Shown piece after piece: positions 54,093-62,968 of a stretch of DNA of 64,000 nt; positions within the stretch are counted from its first letter, which is position 1; every line of letters begins with the position of its first letter. The DNA is from JAJEAO01 sp963667635. Lineage in GTDB: Bacteria > Acidobacteriota > Vicinamibacteria > Marinacidobacterales > Marinacidobacteraceae. The stretch covers positions 1,798,001-1,862,000 of the forward strand of contig OZ246946.1 in the NCBI GenBank assembly GCA_965232015.1. The letters are read 5' to 3'. The position numbers and the translations under genes are program-made. The notes under the pieces are model-generated. The model was not told the origin of the DNA. It did no database searches and saw nothing but the letters and a program-made list of their open reading frames with translations.

Positions 54093-55004
54093 ATGCCCGC
54101 GAACCCTCTGAACCGCACCGGACTCGTGTACCGCGAGGCCTTCCTGCGACACAACATCCGACGGGGCCACCCCGAATCTCCCGAGCGGCTGGTGAAGATC
54201 CGCGAGGCGCTCGCCGCCGCCGGCCTGCTCGATGTGCTCGTTCCGGTGGAGAACTGGCCCGACCCCTTCGCCGCCCTCCTCTCCCACCACACCCGGGAGC
54301 ACGTGGACCGCATCCGCCGCATTCCGACGACCGGCGAAATCGCGGAGCTCGCGGTGGGCGGTGCGCTCGCGGCCATCCGCGAAGTCTCGGAAGGACGCCT
54401 CCGAAACGCGTTCTGCGCCGTGCGGCCCCCCGGCCACCACGCGAACAACACCGGCGCCGAAGAGGGCTTCTGCTTCTACTCGAACGCGGCGGTGGCGGCG
54501 CGCTACGCCCAGCAGGTCTGCGGGCACGAACGGATCCTCATCGTGGACTGGGACTACCACCACGGCAACGCCACGCAGAACGCGTTCTATGAGGATCCGT
54601 CGGTCCTGTTCTTCTCGACGCACAACTGGTACGACTACCCCGGCACCGGAGATCCGGCGCTCCGCGGCTCGCGCTCGGGGTCGGGGACGAACCTGAACGT
54701 CCACCTCGGACCCGGCTCCACCGACCGGGACATGCTCGCCGCGTGGGACCGGGTGCTCCTCCCGGCGGTGGAGCGGTTCCGTCCCGACTTCGTCGTGATC
54801 TCGGCCGGGTTCGACAGCCGCCGCGACGACCTCCTCGGCTCGTTCGAGGTCAGCGACGACGCGTTTGCCCGGATGACCCGGACCCTCATGGATGTCGCCG
54901 ACCACTACTGCGGCGGCCGGGTGGTGTCGCTGCTCGAGGGCGGCTACAACGTGGACGGCCAGGCGCGCGCCGCAGCCGCGCACGTCGCCACCCTGACCGA
55001 CTGA
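54093..55004 (+). CDS. Histone-deacetylase-family amidohydrolase
   Basis: 303-aa zinc-dependent deacetylase-like protein (AcuC/acetylpolyamine amidohydrolase/HDAC superfamily). Catalytic features: CAVRPPGHHA, the zinc Asp/His in VDWDYHHGNATQNA, and SAGFDSRRDD, SLLEGGYN. ATG 54093 is preferred to TTG 54084. Substrate (protein, polyamine or small molecule) cannot be read from sequence. No neighbour points to one. Confidence 0.9.
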   Translation: MPANPLNRTGLVYREAFLRHNIRRGHPESPERLVKIREALAAAGLLDVLVPVENWPDPFAALLSHHTREHVDRIRRIPTTGEIAELAVGGALAAIREVSEGRLRNAFCAVRPPGHHANNTGAEEGFCFYSNAAVAARYAQQVCGHERILIVDWDYHHGNATQNAFYEDPSVLFFSTHNWYDYPGTGDPALRGSRSGSGTNLNVHLGPGSTDRDMLAAWDRVLLPAVERFRPDFVVISAGFDSRRDDLLGSFEVSDDAFARMTRTLMDVADHYCGGRVVSLLEGGYNVDGQARAAAAHVATLTD

Positions 55005-55006
55005 TT

Positions 55007-55090
55007 TATGGAGCGCCGCTCTCCAGAGCGGCACCGCGATCACACCGGCGCCTATGGAGCGCCGCTCTCCAGAGCGGCACGATGGAGCGC
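55007..55090. repeat. 46-bp near-tandem palindromic repeat
   Basis: TATGGAGCGCCGCTCTCCAGAGCGGCAC occurs at 55007 and again at 55053. A third, shortened start is at 55082. The core GCCGCTCTCCAGAGCGGC is a palindrome. A variant lies at 50226-50255. It may act as a terminator for the convergent genes around it. Confidence 0.75.
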
Positions 55091-55142
55091 CGTCTGCGGG
55101 ATCCGGTGGCGGTTCGCGAAGATCGCGTCGGGGCGGCCCCGG

Positions 55143-55967
55143 TTATCGGAAGTAGAGCCGGTGGTCCACCGGACAGATCTCGGCCGCGGGCCGCGCGATC
55201 GCCGAAGTCAGGCCCGAGCTGCGCCGGGTACGGCCGGCCGCGTACTGGAAGCCCGGTCCCGAGACGCGCTCGTCACACCGAAGGCACGGATTCAGGTTCC
55301 CGTGTTCATCGGTATTGGGAGCACGGATGTCGTTCGTCACGAGGTTCCACAGACCGTAGTGCGCGATGCACGTCGCCGCGCACCGCCGCCTGGTGCGCAG
55401 CGCGTTTCGGGTCCACGTCGCGGCGCAACGCTCTCCGAAACCGATCTCCTCCCGGAAACACTCCTCGATGCCGGCGGCGGTCCATCGTCGGGCGCACCTC
55501 CGGGCCGGAGTCGTGAGGTCCGGTTGCGCGAGGTAGTTGGCGAGATCGCGCAGGGAGGAACAGGCGCCGCAGTGATGGCGGTGCGTCACGACAAAGCCCG
55601 CGGCCAGCGCGCTGGCGCGGTCGGGAAAGGTCTGCAGCCGGTAATCCACCCGCTCCGGACCGGCGAACCGGACCCCGCACACCTCGGTGTCCCGGGGGAG
55701 TGACGCATGCCACCGCAGCACCGGCTCCGGGTCGTCGAGCGAAGACATGTCGCCCCCGGGACCCAGCCGGCGGTGGATCTCTTCGCCGTTCAGCAGGTTG
55801 GTCCGCCGCAGGCGCTCGATCAGGACGCCGGTCCCGGGAGGGCGCACGGCAACCTCCCCGGGATCGGCCGCTCCCGGCTCCGTATCCGCTGCGAGCCCGG
55901 ACAGCCAAGGCGCCAGCAGCGCCGCTCCGCCGATCAGCGCCACGGCGAGAACGGTCCGCTTCGACAT
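55143..55967 (-). CDS. Cys-rich exported/membrane-anchored protein, unknown
   Basis: 274 aa. It starts at ATG 55967 with one hydrophobic signal/anchor (TVLAVALIGGAALLAPWL). The remainder has at least 12 cysteines with spacing such as HRHHCGACSSLRDLANYL, RRCARRWTAAGIEECFRE, RCAATWTRNALRTRRRCAATC and NPCLRCDERVSG. This suggests disulfides or metal/haem binding outside the cytoplasm. No family was recognised. It is convergent with the deacetylase-like gene, separated by a short repeat. Confidence 0.7.
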   Translation of the reverse strand: MSKRTVLAVALIGGAALLAPWLSGLAADTEPGAADPGEVAVRPPGTGVLIERLRRTNLLNGEEIHRRLGPGGDMSSLDDPEPVLRWHASLPRDTEVCGVRFAGPERVDYRLQTFPDRASALAAGFVVTHRHHCGACSSLRDLANYLAQPDLTTPARRCARRWTAAGIEECFREEIGFGERCAATWTRNALRTRRRCAATCIAHYGLWNLVTNDIRAPNTDEHGNLNPCLRCDERVSGPGFQYAAGRTRRSSGLTSAIARPAAEICPVDHRLYFR

Positions 55968-55975
55968 GGTTGCCA

Positions 55976-56241
55976 ATTCAGCCTGTGGATAAAGTCGCGT
56001 GAGCACCGAGAGTGGCGAGGCGCCCGGCTGACCCGGTTCTCCCGGTAGGGGCGGCGCGCGAGGGAGGAATACCGCGTGTATTCCGACCGATGCGCAACGA
56101 AGAGCGCCCCGGAGCGCCAGTTCTCCCGGTGGGGGCGCGGAGGGGCGCGCCAGTTCTCCCGGTGGGGGCCAGGCGGGATGCATCGCCGCTCGAGCCCCTA
56201 CCGGGAGAACCGGGCCGCGTGACTTTGTCCACAGGCTGAAT
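55976..56241. repeat. 266-bp element with 26-bp terminal inverted repeats
   Basis: The left end ATTCAGCCTGTGGATAAAG and the right end CTTTGTCCACAGGCTGAAT are inverted copies (26 bp, about three mismatches). The interior has three copies of CCCGGT(G/A)GGGGC-type words and their complement CTACCGGGAGAACCGGG. There is no coding frame. A related end lies at 31335-31363. Looks like a non-autonomous mobile repeat. Confidence 0.7.
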
Positions 56242-56333
56242 ACCCTTCGGCCAGCAATGATGACCGACGCGGCCCGCGCCGAAACGCACCGGCCGGCGTC
56301 CGGACGGTGACATCGCCGAAGCAGGAGGCCCCC

Positions 56334-59300
56334 ATGCTCCCGAGCCCGCCTATCCCACTCGTTCTCGCCATCGGTCTGCTGGCTGCTCCGGCGGTGGGCG
56401 CCCAGGAGACCTCGGCCATCGGCGAGGATCTGCTCTCCGGCCTGAAGCTGCGCGGCATCGGCCCGGCGGCGCGATCGGGACGGGTTTCCGACGTCGCGAT
56501 CCACCCGGAGGACCGGGCCACCTGGTACATCGCGGTGGCGTCCGGCAACGCCTTCCGCACCCGGAACCGGGGCACGACCTGGGAGCCCATCTTCGACGAC
56601 TATCCGGTCTATTCGGTCGGGACGGTGGTGCTCGATCCCGAGAACCCGAACGAGATCTGGCTGGGCACCGGCGAGAACAACGGACAGCGATCGGTCGGCT
56701 ACGGGAACGGGATCTGGCGCAGCCGCGACGGAGGCGACTCCTTCGAGCATCTCGGGCTGGACGAGTCGGAACACATCGGCAAGATCGTGTTCGATCCTCG
56801 GGACTCCGACACCGTGTTCGTCGCGGCGCAGGGCCCGCTGTGGCGCTCGGGAGGCGACCGGGGGCTCTATCGGTCGCGGGACGACGGCGCAACCTGGGAG
56901 CGGGTTCTCCACATCTCCGACGACACCGGGATCAGCGACATCGTGCTCGATCCGCGGAACCCCGACATCGTTTACGCCGCCTCCTGGCAGCGGAGGCGGC
57001 ATGTCGGCCTCCTCGTCGCCGGAGGTCCCGAGGGCGGGATTCACAAGTCGGAGGATGGTGGCGACACCTGGAGACAGCTCACCCGCGGCCTCCCTTCATC
57101 CGATCGCCACGACATCGGCCGCATCGGGCTTGCGCTCGCTCCCGAGGACCCCGACGTCGTGTACGCCCTGATCGCGGCTTCGGACGACGCGAGCGGGTTC
57201 TACCGCTCCACCGACCGCGGCGAGAGCTGGGAGAAGCGCAGCGACTACATCTGCGTGGACCCGCAGTACTACATGGAGATCTTCCCCGACCCGCACCGCC
57301 CGGGGCGGGTTTACTCGATGGATGTGGTCGTTCAGGTCACCGACGACGGCGGAGCGACGTGGCGCGGCCTGAACACCCGCTGGAAGCACGTGGACAACCA
57401 CGACCTCGAGTTCGACCCGGACGACCCCGACTACCTGATGATCGCCACCGACGGCGGGATCTACGAGAGCTGGGACCTCGGCGACCACTGGCGGTTCCAC
57501 GCCAATCAGTCCATCGCCCAGTTCTACCGGGTGGGCATCGACAACGACTTTCCGTTCTACCGGGTGTACGGCGGCACCCAGGACAACGCCACCCTCGGCG
57601 CCCCGGTGCGCACGACAAATGTCCACGGCATCCGAAACAGCGACTGGCTGAACGTGATCGGAGGCGACGGCTTCCAGGCGCGCGTGGACCCCGACGACCC
57701 CAACATCCTCTATGCGCAGTTCCAGTACGCCGGGATCGCCCGCTTCGACCGGAGAACCGGCGAGCGGCTCGAGATCCAGCCGCAGCCGGAGCCGGACGAC
57801 CCGCCGCTGAAGTGGAATTGGGACGCGCCGCTGCTCATCTCGCCGCACAACGGCCAGCGCCTCTACTTCGGAGCGAACCGGCTCTATCGCAGCGACGACC
57901 GGGCGAACACCTGGACTCCGATCAGCGAGAACCTGACCCGGGGCGTGGACCGCAGCGAGCGCACCGTCATGGGTCGCTCGTGGAGCGTGGACGCGGTGTG
58001 GCGCAACGTGTTCACCTCGACCTACGGGAACATGGTGGCGCTCGACGAGTCCCCTCTGGTCGAAGGCCTGCTCTATACCGGGATGGACGACGGTCGTATT
58101 CAGATCAGCGGCGACGGCGGGCTCGAATGGCGGGCGGTGGACGAGATCCCCGGCGTTCCGCCCCGAACCTACGTGGCCGATCTCCACGCCTCGCGCCACC
58201 GCGAAGACACGGTGTACGCCGTGTTCAACAACCACAAGGAGGGCGACTTCGCCCCCTACGTCATGCGCAGCGACGACCGCGGAGTGACCTGGACCGACAT
58301 CACCGGCGACCTGCCCGACGACCACCCGGCGTGGACGATCTACGAGGACCACGAACGCGAGGGACTGCTCTTCCTCGGGACCGAGTTCGGACTGTTCACG
58401 ACCCTCGACGGCGGCGACGACTGGGTGCGGCTCCGGGGTGGGCTCCCCACGATCCCGGTCCGCGACCTCGAGATCCAGACCCGCGAGAACGATCTGGTGG
58501 CGGCCACATTCGGCCGCGGCTTCTACATCCTCGACGACTACAGCCCGCTACGCCACCTGGACGGGGACGCGCTGGCGGCGGACGGGTTCGTGTTCCCGGT
58601 CAAGGACCCGTGGATGTACGTGGAAGCGAACCCACTCGGCGGCGGCGAAAAGGCCCAGCGCGGAGACGCCTTCTTCACCGCCCCGAACCCTCCGTTCGGC
58701 GCCGTCATCACCTACCACCTCCGCGAACCGGTCCGGAGCCTCCGCGAGGAGCGCCGGGCCCGCGAACGGGCGCTGGCCGCGGCGGGCGAGCCGCTCCCCT
58801 ACCCCACCTGGGATGAGCTCCGCGCCGAGGACCGGGATGAGGAGCCAGCGGTCTTCGTCGTGATCCGGGACGAGGACGGACGCTTGGTGCGGCGGATCGA
58901 AGCCCCGAAGTCGGCGGGCCTCCACCGCATCGCCTGGGACCTCCGCCATCCGAACCCCGGCGGCGCCCGCGGAGGGCCGCTCGCGATGCCCGGGACCTAC
59001 ACCGCCGGACTCGTGCGGCGCGTCCGGGGCGAGAGCGAGACCCTCGGTGAGCGGCAGACGTTCACGCCGAAGCGGCTCGCCGCCGTCGGCGCTCCGGCTG
59101 CCGATCCAGAGGCGCTCCACGACTTCCAGACCGGGGTCGCCGATCTCCAGCGCCGGGTCTTCGGCGCGGTCTCCCGGCTGGAAGCAGGCCTCGAACGGGC
59201 CTCGGCGCTCGCCGCCGCACTCGACGCCTCCGCCGCCGAAGCCGGGCTGCGGGAGCGGATCGCGCCGGTGCGGAACGGCCTGCTCGATCTCCGCGAGATG

Positions 59301-59561
59301 CTTCTCGGAGACGAGACCGTGAGCGTGCGCCGGGAAGCCGTTCTCCCCGGACTCCACAACCGGATCCAGCGCGTCGTGGGGGCGTTCTGGTCCACCGCCG
59401 ACCCGACCACGACCCACCGGCGTCAGGCCGAGATCGTGGCCGAAGCCCTGCCGGGAGCCGAGGCGGAGCTCGGCCGTCTGCTGGCAGAACTCGACCAGAT
59501 CTCGGCCGCGGCCGACGCCGCCGGAATCCCCCGGACCCCCGGCCGGCCCATTCCCCGCTGA
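56334..59561 (+). CDS. Large exported BNR/sortilin-like beta-propeller protein
   Basis: About 1075 aa. ATG 56334 has AGGAGG six bases upstream and starts a signal peptide (VLAIGLLAAPAVGAQE). The body is built of BNR/sortilin-type repeats, each with S-x-D-x-G-x-x-W (SRDGGDSF, SRDDGATWE, STDRGESWE, SDDRGVTWTD). This is an Asp-box beta-propeller. The C-terminal ~300 residues are helical. Related proteins are plentiful in Gemmatimonadota, Bacteroidota and Acidobacteriota and are often labelled glycosyl hydrolase or sialidase-like, without proof. Surface or periplasmic role likely. Confidence 0.85.
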   Translation: MLPSPPIPLVLAIGLLAAPAVGAQETSAIGEDLLSGLKLRGIGPAARSGRVSDVAIHPEDRATWYIAVASGNAFRTRNRGTTWEPIFDDYPVYSVGTVVLDPENPNEIWLGTGENNGQRSVGYGNGIWRSRDGGDSFEHLGLDESEHIGKIVFDPRDSDTVFVAAQGPLWRSGGDRGLYRSRDDGATWERVLHISDDTGISDIVLDPRNPDIVYAASWQRRRHVGLLVAGGPEGGIHKSEDGGDTWRQLTRGLPSSDRHDIGRIGLALAPEDPDVVYALIAASDDASGFYRSTDRGESWEKRSDYICVDPQYYMEIFPDPHRPGRVYSMDVVVQVTDDGGATWRGLNTRWKHVDNHDLEFDPDDPDYLMIATDGGIYESWDLGDHWRFHANQSIAQFYRVGIDNDFPFYRVYGGTQDNATLGAPVRTTNVHGIRNSDWLNVIGGDGFQARVDPDDPNILYAQFQYAGIARFDRRTGERLEIQPQPEPDDPPLKWNWDAPLLISPHNGQRLYFGANRLYRSDDRANTWTPISENLTRGVDRSERTVMGRSWSVDAVWRNVFTSTYGNMVALDESPLVEGLLYTGMDDGRIQISGDGGLEWRAVDEIPGVPPRTYVADLHASRHREDTVYAVFNNHKEGDFAPYVMRSDDRGVTWTDITGDLPDDHPAWTIYEDHEREGLLFLGTEFGLFTTLDGGDDWVRLRGGLPTIPVRDLEIQTRENDLVAATFGRGFYILDDYSPLRHLDGDALAADGFVFPVKDPWMYVEANPLGGGEKAQRGDAFFTAPNPPFGAVITYHLREPVRSLREERRARERALAAAGEPLPYPTWDELRAEDRDEEPAVFVVIRDEDGRLVRRIEAPKSAGLHRIAWDLRHPNPGGARGGPLAMPGTYTAGLVRRVRGESETLGERQTFTPKRLAAVGAPAADPEALHDFQTGVADLQRRVFGAVSRLEAGLERASALAAALDASAAEAGLRERIAPVRNGLLDLREMLLGDETVSVRREAVLPGLHNRIQRVVGAFWSTADPTTTHRRQAEIVAEALPGAEAELGRLLAELDQISAAADAAGIPRTPGRPIPR

Positions 59562-59581
59562 CCGGACCGGCCCCTCGCCTC

Positions 59582-60817
59582 GTGTCCCGTCCACCGCCTT
59601 CGCGCTACGGCCGCACGATCTATCTCGGCCGCAACGACGCCCGACCGGTGTTCCTGAGGCGCCGGCGGATGACGGCGCAGCCGGGAGCAGCCACCTACGA
59701 CGAAGCCTGGCTCCAGGACCTGCTGTTCCGATGTCCGGAGATCCTGCCGATCGGAGAACTCGACGAGGCGTTCGGCCCGGCGATCCCGCTCTGCCGAGAG
59801 CTGGAGACTCCCGCCGGGTACATCGACCTCGCCTACGTGAATCCCGCGGGGCGACTTACTCTGGTCGAGTGCAAGCTCTGGAGGAACCCGGAGGCGCGGC
59901 GGAAGGTGATCGCCCAGATCCTCGACTACGCCAAGGAACTGAACCGCTGGTCCTGGGAGGACCTGGACAAGGCGGTGCGCCGGGCGCGCGGGCCGGAGGG
60001 GGACTCGCACGGTCCGTTCGATCTGGTCCGCAAGGAACTCGACAGTCCCGACGAGGCGTCATTCGTGGACGGCGTGACCCGGAACCTGGCCAGCGGCCGC
60101 TTCCTGCTGCTCGTCGTGGGCGACGGCATCCGCGAGGACGTCGAACGGATCGCGGGCTACCTCCGCCAGTTCACCGGCATCCTCTTCACGTTTGGTCTCG
60201 TCGAGCTGGCGCTGCTCGAACTGCCCACTCGCGACGCCCCCGAGGGCCTGATCGTGGAGCCGCGAGTCCTGGCGCGCACCGTGGAGATCGAGCGCGGCGT
60301 CATCCGGATGCGGGACGGCAAGCCACACATCACTTCGCCCGTCACCCCCTCCCCCCAACCGGGCGGCAGGCGGCCCATCACCGAGGACGAGTTCTATGGG
60401 GAGATCGGCCAGCTCGACGTGGCCCTGCCGGACAGACTCCGGGCTTTCTTCGGTCAGGCTGAGGATCTCGGTCTGGTCGTGAGCGCGGGCACGGCTTCCC
60501 TGATCCTCCACTGGCCGCGAGAGGACGGCAAGAAGGTCAACTTCGGGACGTTCTACCGTGACGGAACACTCGACACGAGCTTCATCGCCTCGAGAGCCGA
60601 AGAGGACGGCGACATCGGTCTGGGGGTGAGTTACCTCGAGGAAGTGGCGGAGCTGCTTCCCGGAGCAGCGGTGCGGAAGAAAGGCAACTCCTGGAGCTGG
60701 CGCGTGGTCGAGAGCGGGAAGTCGCCGCGATTCGCGGACCTGCTTGACCACTCCGACGAGTGGCTGAACGCGATCCGGGAAACCATGGAGGCGTGGAACC
60801 GCCACGCCGCGGACTGA
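59582..60817 (+). CDS. PD-(D/E)XK-like nuclease-fold protein
   Basis: 411 aa. A possible nuclease core is IDLAYVNPAGRLTLVECKLW (D82, E96-C-K98), followed by EARRKVIAQILDYAKEL (Q112, Y116). This is the D...E-x-K...Q-x3-Y pattern of PD-(D/E)XK enzymes such as NucS-like or restriction-like nucleases. The C-terminal half (ITEDEFYGEIGQLDVALPDR) has no recognised domain. GTG 59582 keeps a conserved-looking N-terminal piece (RTIYLGRNDARPVFLRR); ATG 59669 is an alternative. It is 20 bp after the BNR gene and followed by a VapBC pair. Role unknown. Confidence 0.65.
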   Translation: MSRPPPSRYGRTIYLGRNDARPVFLRRRRMTAQPGAATYDEAWLQDLLFRCPEILPIGELDEAFGPAIPLCRELETPAGYIDLAYVNPAGRLTLVECKLWRNPEARRKVIAQILDYAKELNRWSWEDLDKAVRRARGPEGDSHGPFDLVRKELDSPDEASFVDGVTRNLASGRFLLLVVGDGIREDVERIAGYLRQFTGILFTFGLVELALLELPTRDAPEGLIVEPRVLARTVEIERGVIRMRDGKPHITSPVTPSPQPGGRRPITEDEFYGEIGQLDVALPDRLRAFFGQAEDLGLVVSAGTASLILHWPREDGKKVNFGTFYRDGTLDTSFIASRAEEDGDIGLGVSYLEEVAELLPGAAVRKKGNSWSWRVVESGKSPRFADLLDHSDEWLNAIRETMEAWNRHAAD

Positions 60818-60856
60818 CCGCCCGATAACTCTCGCCGCTGTCGACAGCGGTCGGCT

Positions 60857-61207
60857 TCAGCCGTCTCGCGCGAGCAGGCGAAGACCGGGAACACGGCCGA
60901 AGTCCTCGCGATTGCGAGTCGCGAGGGCGGCGCCGTGAAGCAGCGCGGTCGCCGCAATCAGGGCATCCGGCAACTCGATCCTGGTGTCGCGACGGATCCC
61001 CCCGGCAAGCTCGGCGATCCCCCGGTTGACGGGGAGTTCCTCCAATGGGGCAAGGAGCCTGCCGACAGCATCCAGTCCCCGGTTCCCCGCGAACAGCTCC
61101 GCCCTCGTGATCACCGAGTAAGACAGACGAGCGGCAGACACCGGGATGGGTCGCGCACCCCGTAGGTGGTCGATGAACACATCCGTGTCCACCAAGACCC
61201 TATCCAC
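60857..61207 (-). CDS. PIN-domain toxin, VapC-like (second)
   Basis: 116 aa. Starts at GTG 61207 as DRVLVDTDVFIDHLRG. Further PIN features are SVITRAELFAG and ELPDALIAATALLHGAALATRN. The last residues fit the family end. It overlaps the 3' end of an antitoxin-like frame by 8 bp. Distinct from the first VapC at 33579. Confidence 0.88.
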   Translation of the reverse strand: MDRVLVDTDVFIDHLRGARPIPVSAARLSYSVITRAELFAGNRGLDAVGRLLAPLEELPVNRGIAELAGGIRRDTRIELPDALIAATALLHGAALATRNREDFGRVPGLRLLARDG

Positions 61208-61451
61208 TGGAGTGCACTCGTCGCCAGCGACGGTTCCACTCTTCCCGGGGCGGGGCTTCCGCATCGGGCACGGCTCCGAACATCTCCCGGAGAGCGGCCT
61301 CCACCTCGCGCGCCGGCCCGCTGGGGGAGCGGTCGGGAGCGCGCCGATCGACCGGGTGCGCCGGGACAGGGACGCCTTCGCCCCGCCGGCTCTCGTCGGG
61401 CCAGCGGCCTTGGTCTTCCCTCCGACGGATGTGGGTTCGAACGGCAGCCAT
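61200..61451 (-). CDS. Putative VapC antitoxin
   Basis: 83 aa from ATG 61451 (MAAVRTHIRRREDQGRWPDE). Charged, with a helical tail (AREVEAALREMFGAVPDAEA, NRRWRRVHSSG), but no clear DNA-binding domain is seen. The function is inferred from its position directly before vapC with overlapping ends. Confidence 0.5.
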   Translation of the reverse strand: MAAVRTHIRRREDQGRWPDESRRGEGVPVPAHPVDRRAPDRSPSGPAREVEAALREMFGAVPDAEAPPREEWNRRWRRVHSSG

Positions 61452-61520
61452 GGGCCGCACCCTACGTCACGCGCCGGGCAAGCGCCACTCCCCCCGGGAT
61501 GGGTCGAAGAAGGGCGGCGG

Positions 61521-62918
61521 TCACTCGCCGGCGGCGCGGCGGGCGGCGACCTCCTCGAGCGTCGCCGCGATGTCGTCGGCCATCAGGACCTGGCCACCGT
61601 GGATCACGGCTGCGATGGTGCGGGTCGCGCCAATGTCCTCGATGGGGTTCTGCTCGAGGAGGACGAGATCGGCGCGGGCTCCGGACGCGATCACGCCGAA
61701 GTCGTCCTCGATCCGACCGCCGCGGGCGAGATGGCGCGAGACGGCGAGCGTGCCCGAGTGGAGCACTTCCCACGGCGTCATGCCCGCTTCCACACCGGAG
61801 ACCGCCTCCCCGTGGATCGAGAAGCCGGGGACACTGAAGATCTGAGGGGAATCGGTCCCGAGGAGGATCGTCGCGCCGCCCTCGTGAAGCGCGCCGAGAA
61901 TCTCCCGTCGGAGCCCGGCGATCCGGGCCGTGTTCTCCGCGCCGAGCCGCTCCAGCCCGCCGTCCACCGCCTCGACCCAGCGCGCCACCGTGTCCGCGGG
62001 CATGAACCGGACTTCGGGCCGCTCGGCGAGGAGCTCCCCGGACGGCCGGGTCGGGAGGATGCCGGACTCCCACAGCACCATGGTCGGGACGACGGCGGCC
62101 CCACTCTCCACCAGCGCTTCGACGACGCCCGGGAGCCGCGACCGATCCACCCGCTCGACGAGGCCGGCGATCCCGCGAAGCGCCTCCATCCCGGCCCGAT
62201 CCTCCTCCGGAATCAGCGCTTCGACGAAGTTGTCCAGGTGATCCACGGTGTCCTGTCCGGCCTCGAGCGCGGCGACCAGACCCACTTCGTCGGCAACGTG
62301 GCCTCCGAACGGGATCCCGAGGTCCCGGGCTGTTCCCGCGAGCGCCTCGTACGTCTCCGGCGTGAACCCTTCGTGGACCTTGAGGAGATCGAACCCCGCC
62401 TCGGCGTACTCCCGCACGAGGCGAACCGCCTCCTCCGGCGTCTCGATGCGCCCGCTCATGGAGGGGCTGCCGACCACGAGGCGCGGCCCGAGCAGCTCCC
62501 CCGCGGCGATGCGGTCCCGCAGCTCGAGCTGGCTGGCGTGGCCCTGCATTCCGCGCACGGTGGTCACCCCGTTCGCCAGATACAGGAAGAGCACGTCCTC
62601 GGTCAGCGCGGGCGGGCTGTTCGCGCCCGGGAGGTGGCCGTGCATCTCGACGAGGCCCGGGATCAGGAACCGCCCCTCGCCCGCGACGACCCGGGTCGCC
62701 GGGTCGAGCACGACCTCGGGAGCGGGCCCAACATGCGCGATCCGGCCGTCCGCGACCACAACCGTCTGGTTCTCCAGGACCCGCTCCGAGTCCATCGGGA
62801 TGACGCTGGCGCCGACGACCGCGAGATCGGCGCCCGGTACGGTGGGCTCGGCAGCGCAGCCGAGTGCGGCGAGGATGGGCAGGAGCGCCGCGGCGCGGCG
62901 GGAGAACAACTGGGTCAT
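61521..62918 (-). CDS. Lipoprotein amidohydrolase
   Basis: 465-aa metal-dependent hydrolase of the amidohydrolase superfamily. A lipoprotein signal (LLPILAALGC) leads to the metal site: HxH in VEMHGHLPG, a candidate carboxylated Lys in LLKVHEG, His in GGHVADE and DHLDNF, and Asp in LLGTDSPQ. Similar imidazolonepropionase/prolidase-like periplasmic enzymes are numerous in these phyla. The substrate is probably a peptide or cyclic amide; unproven. It is divergent from the glycosyltransferase. Confidence 0.88.
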   Translation of the reverse strand: MTQLFSRRAAALLPILAALGCAAEPTVPGADLAVVGASVIPMDSERVLENQTVVVADGRIAHVGPAPEVVLDPATRVVAGEGRFLIPGLVEMHGHLPGANSPPALTEDVLFLYLANGVTTVRGMQGHASQLELRDRIAAGELLGPRLVVGSPSMSGRIETPEEAVRLVREYAEAGFDLLKVHEGFTPETYEALAGTARDLGIPFGGHVADEVGLVAALEAGQDTVDHLDNFVEALIPEEDRAGMEALRGIAGLVERVDRSRLPGVVEALVESGAAVVPTMVLWESGILPTRPSGELLAERPEVRFMPADTVARWVEAVDGGLERLGAENTARIAGLRREILGALHEGGATILLGTDSPQIFSVPGFSIHGEAVSGVEAGMTPWEVLHSGTLAVSRHLARGGRIEDDFGVIASGARADLVLLEQNPIEDIGATRTIAAVIHGGQVLMADDIAATLEEVAARRAAGE

Positions 62919-62968
62919 GGGGTTCCTCCAGTTTCGTCGCGGCCGATCATGTCAGGGGCCTATCGGAG

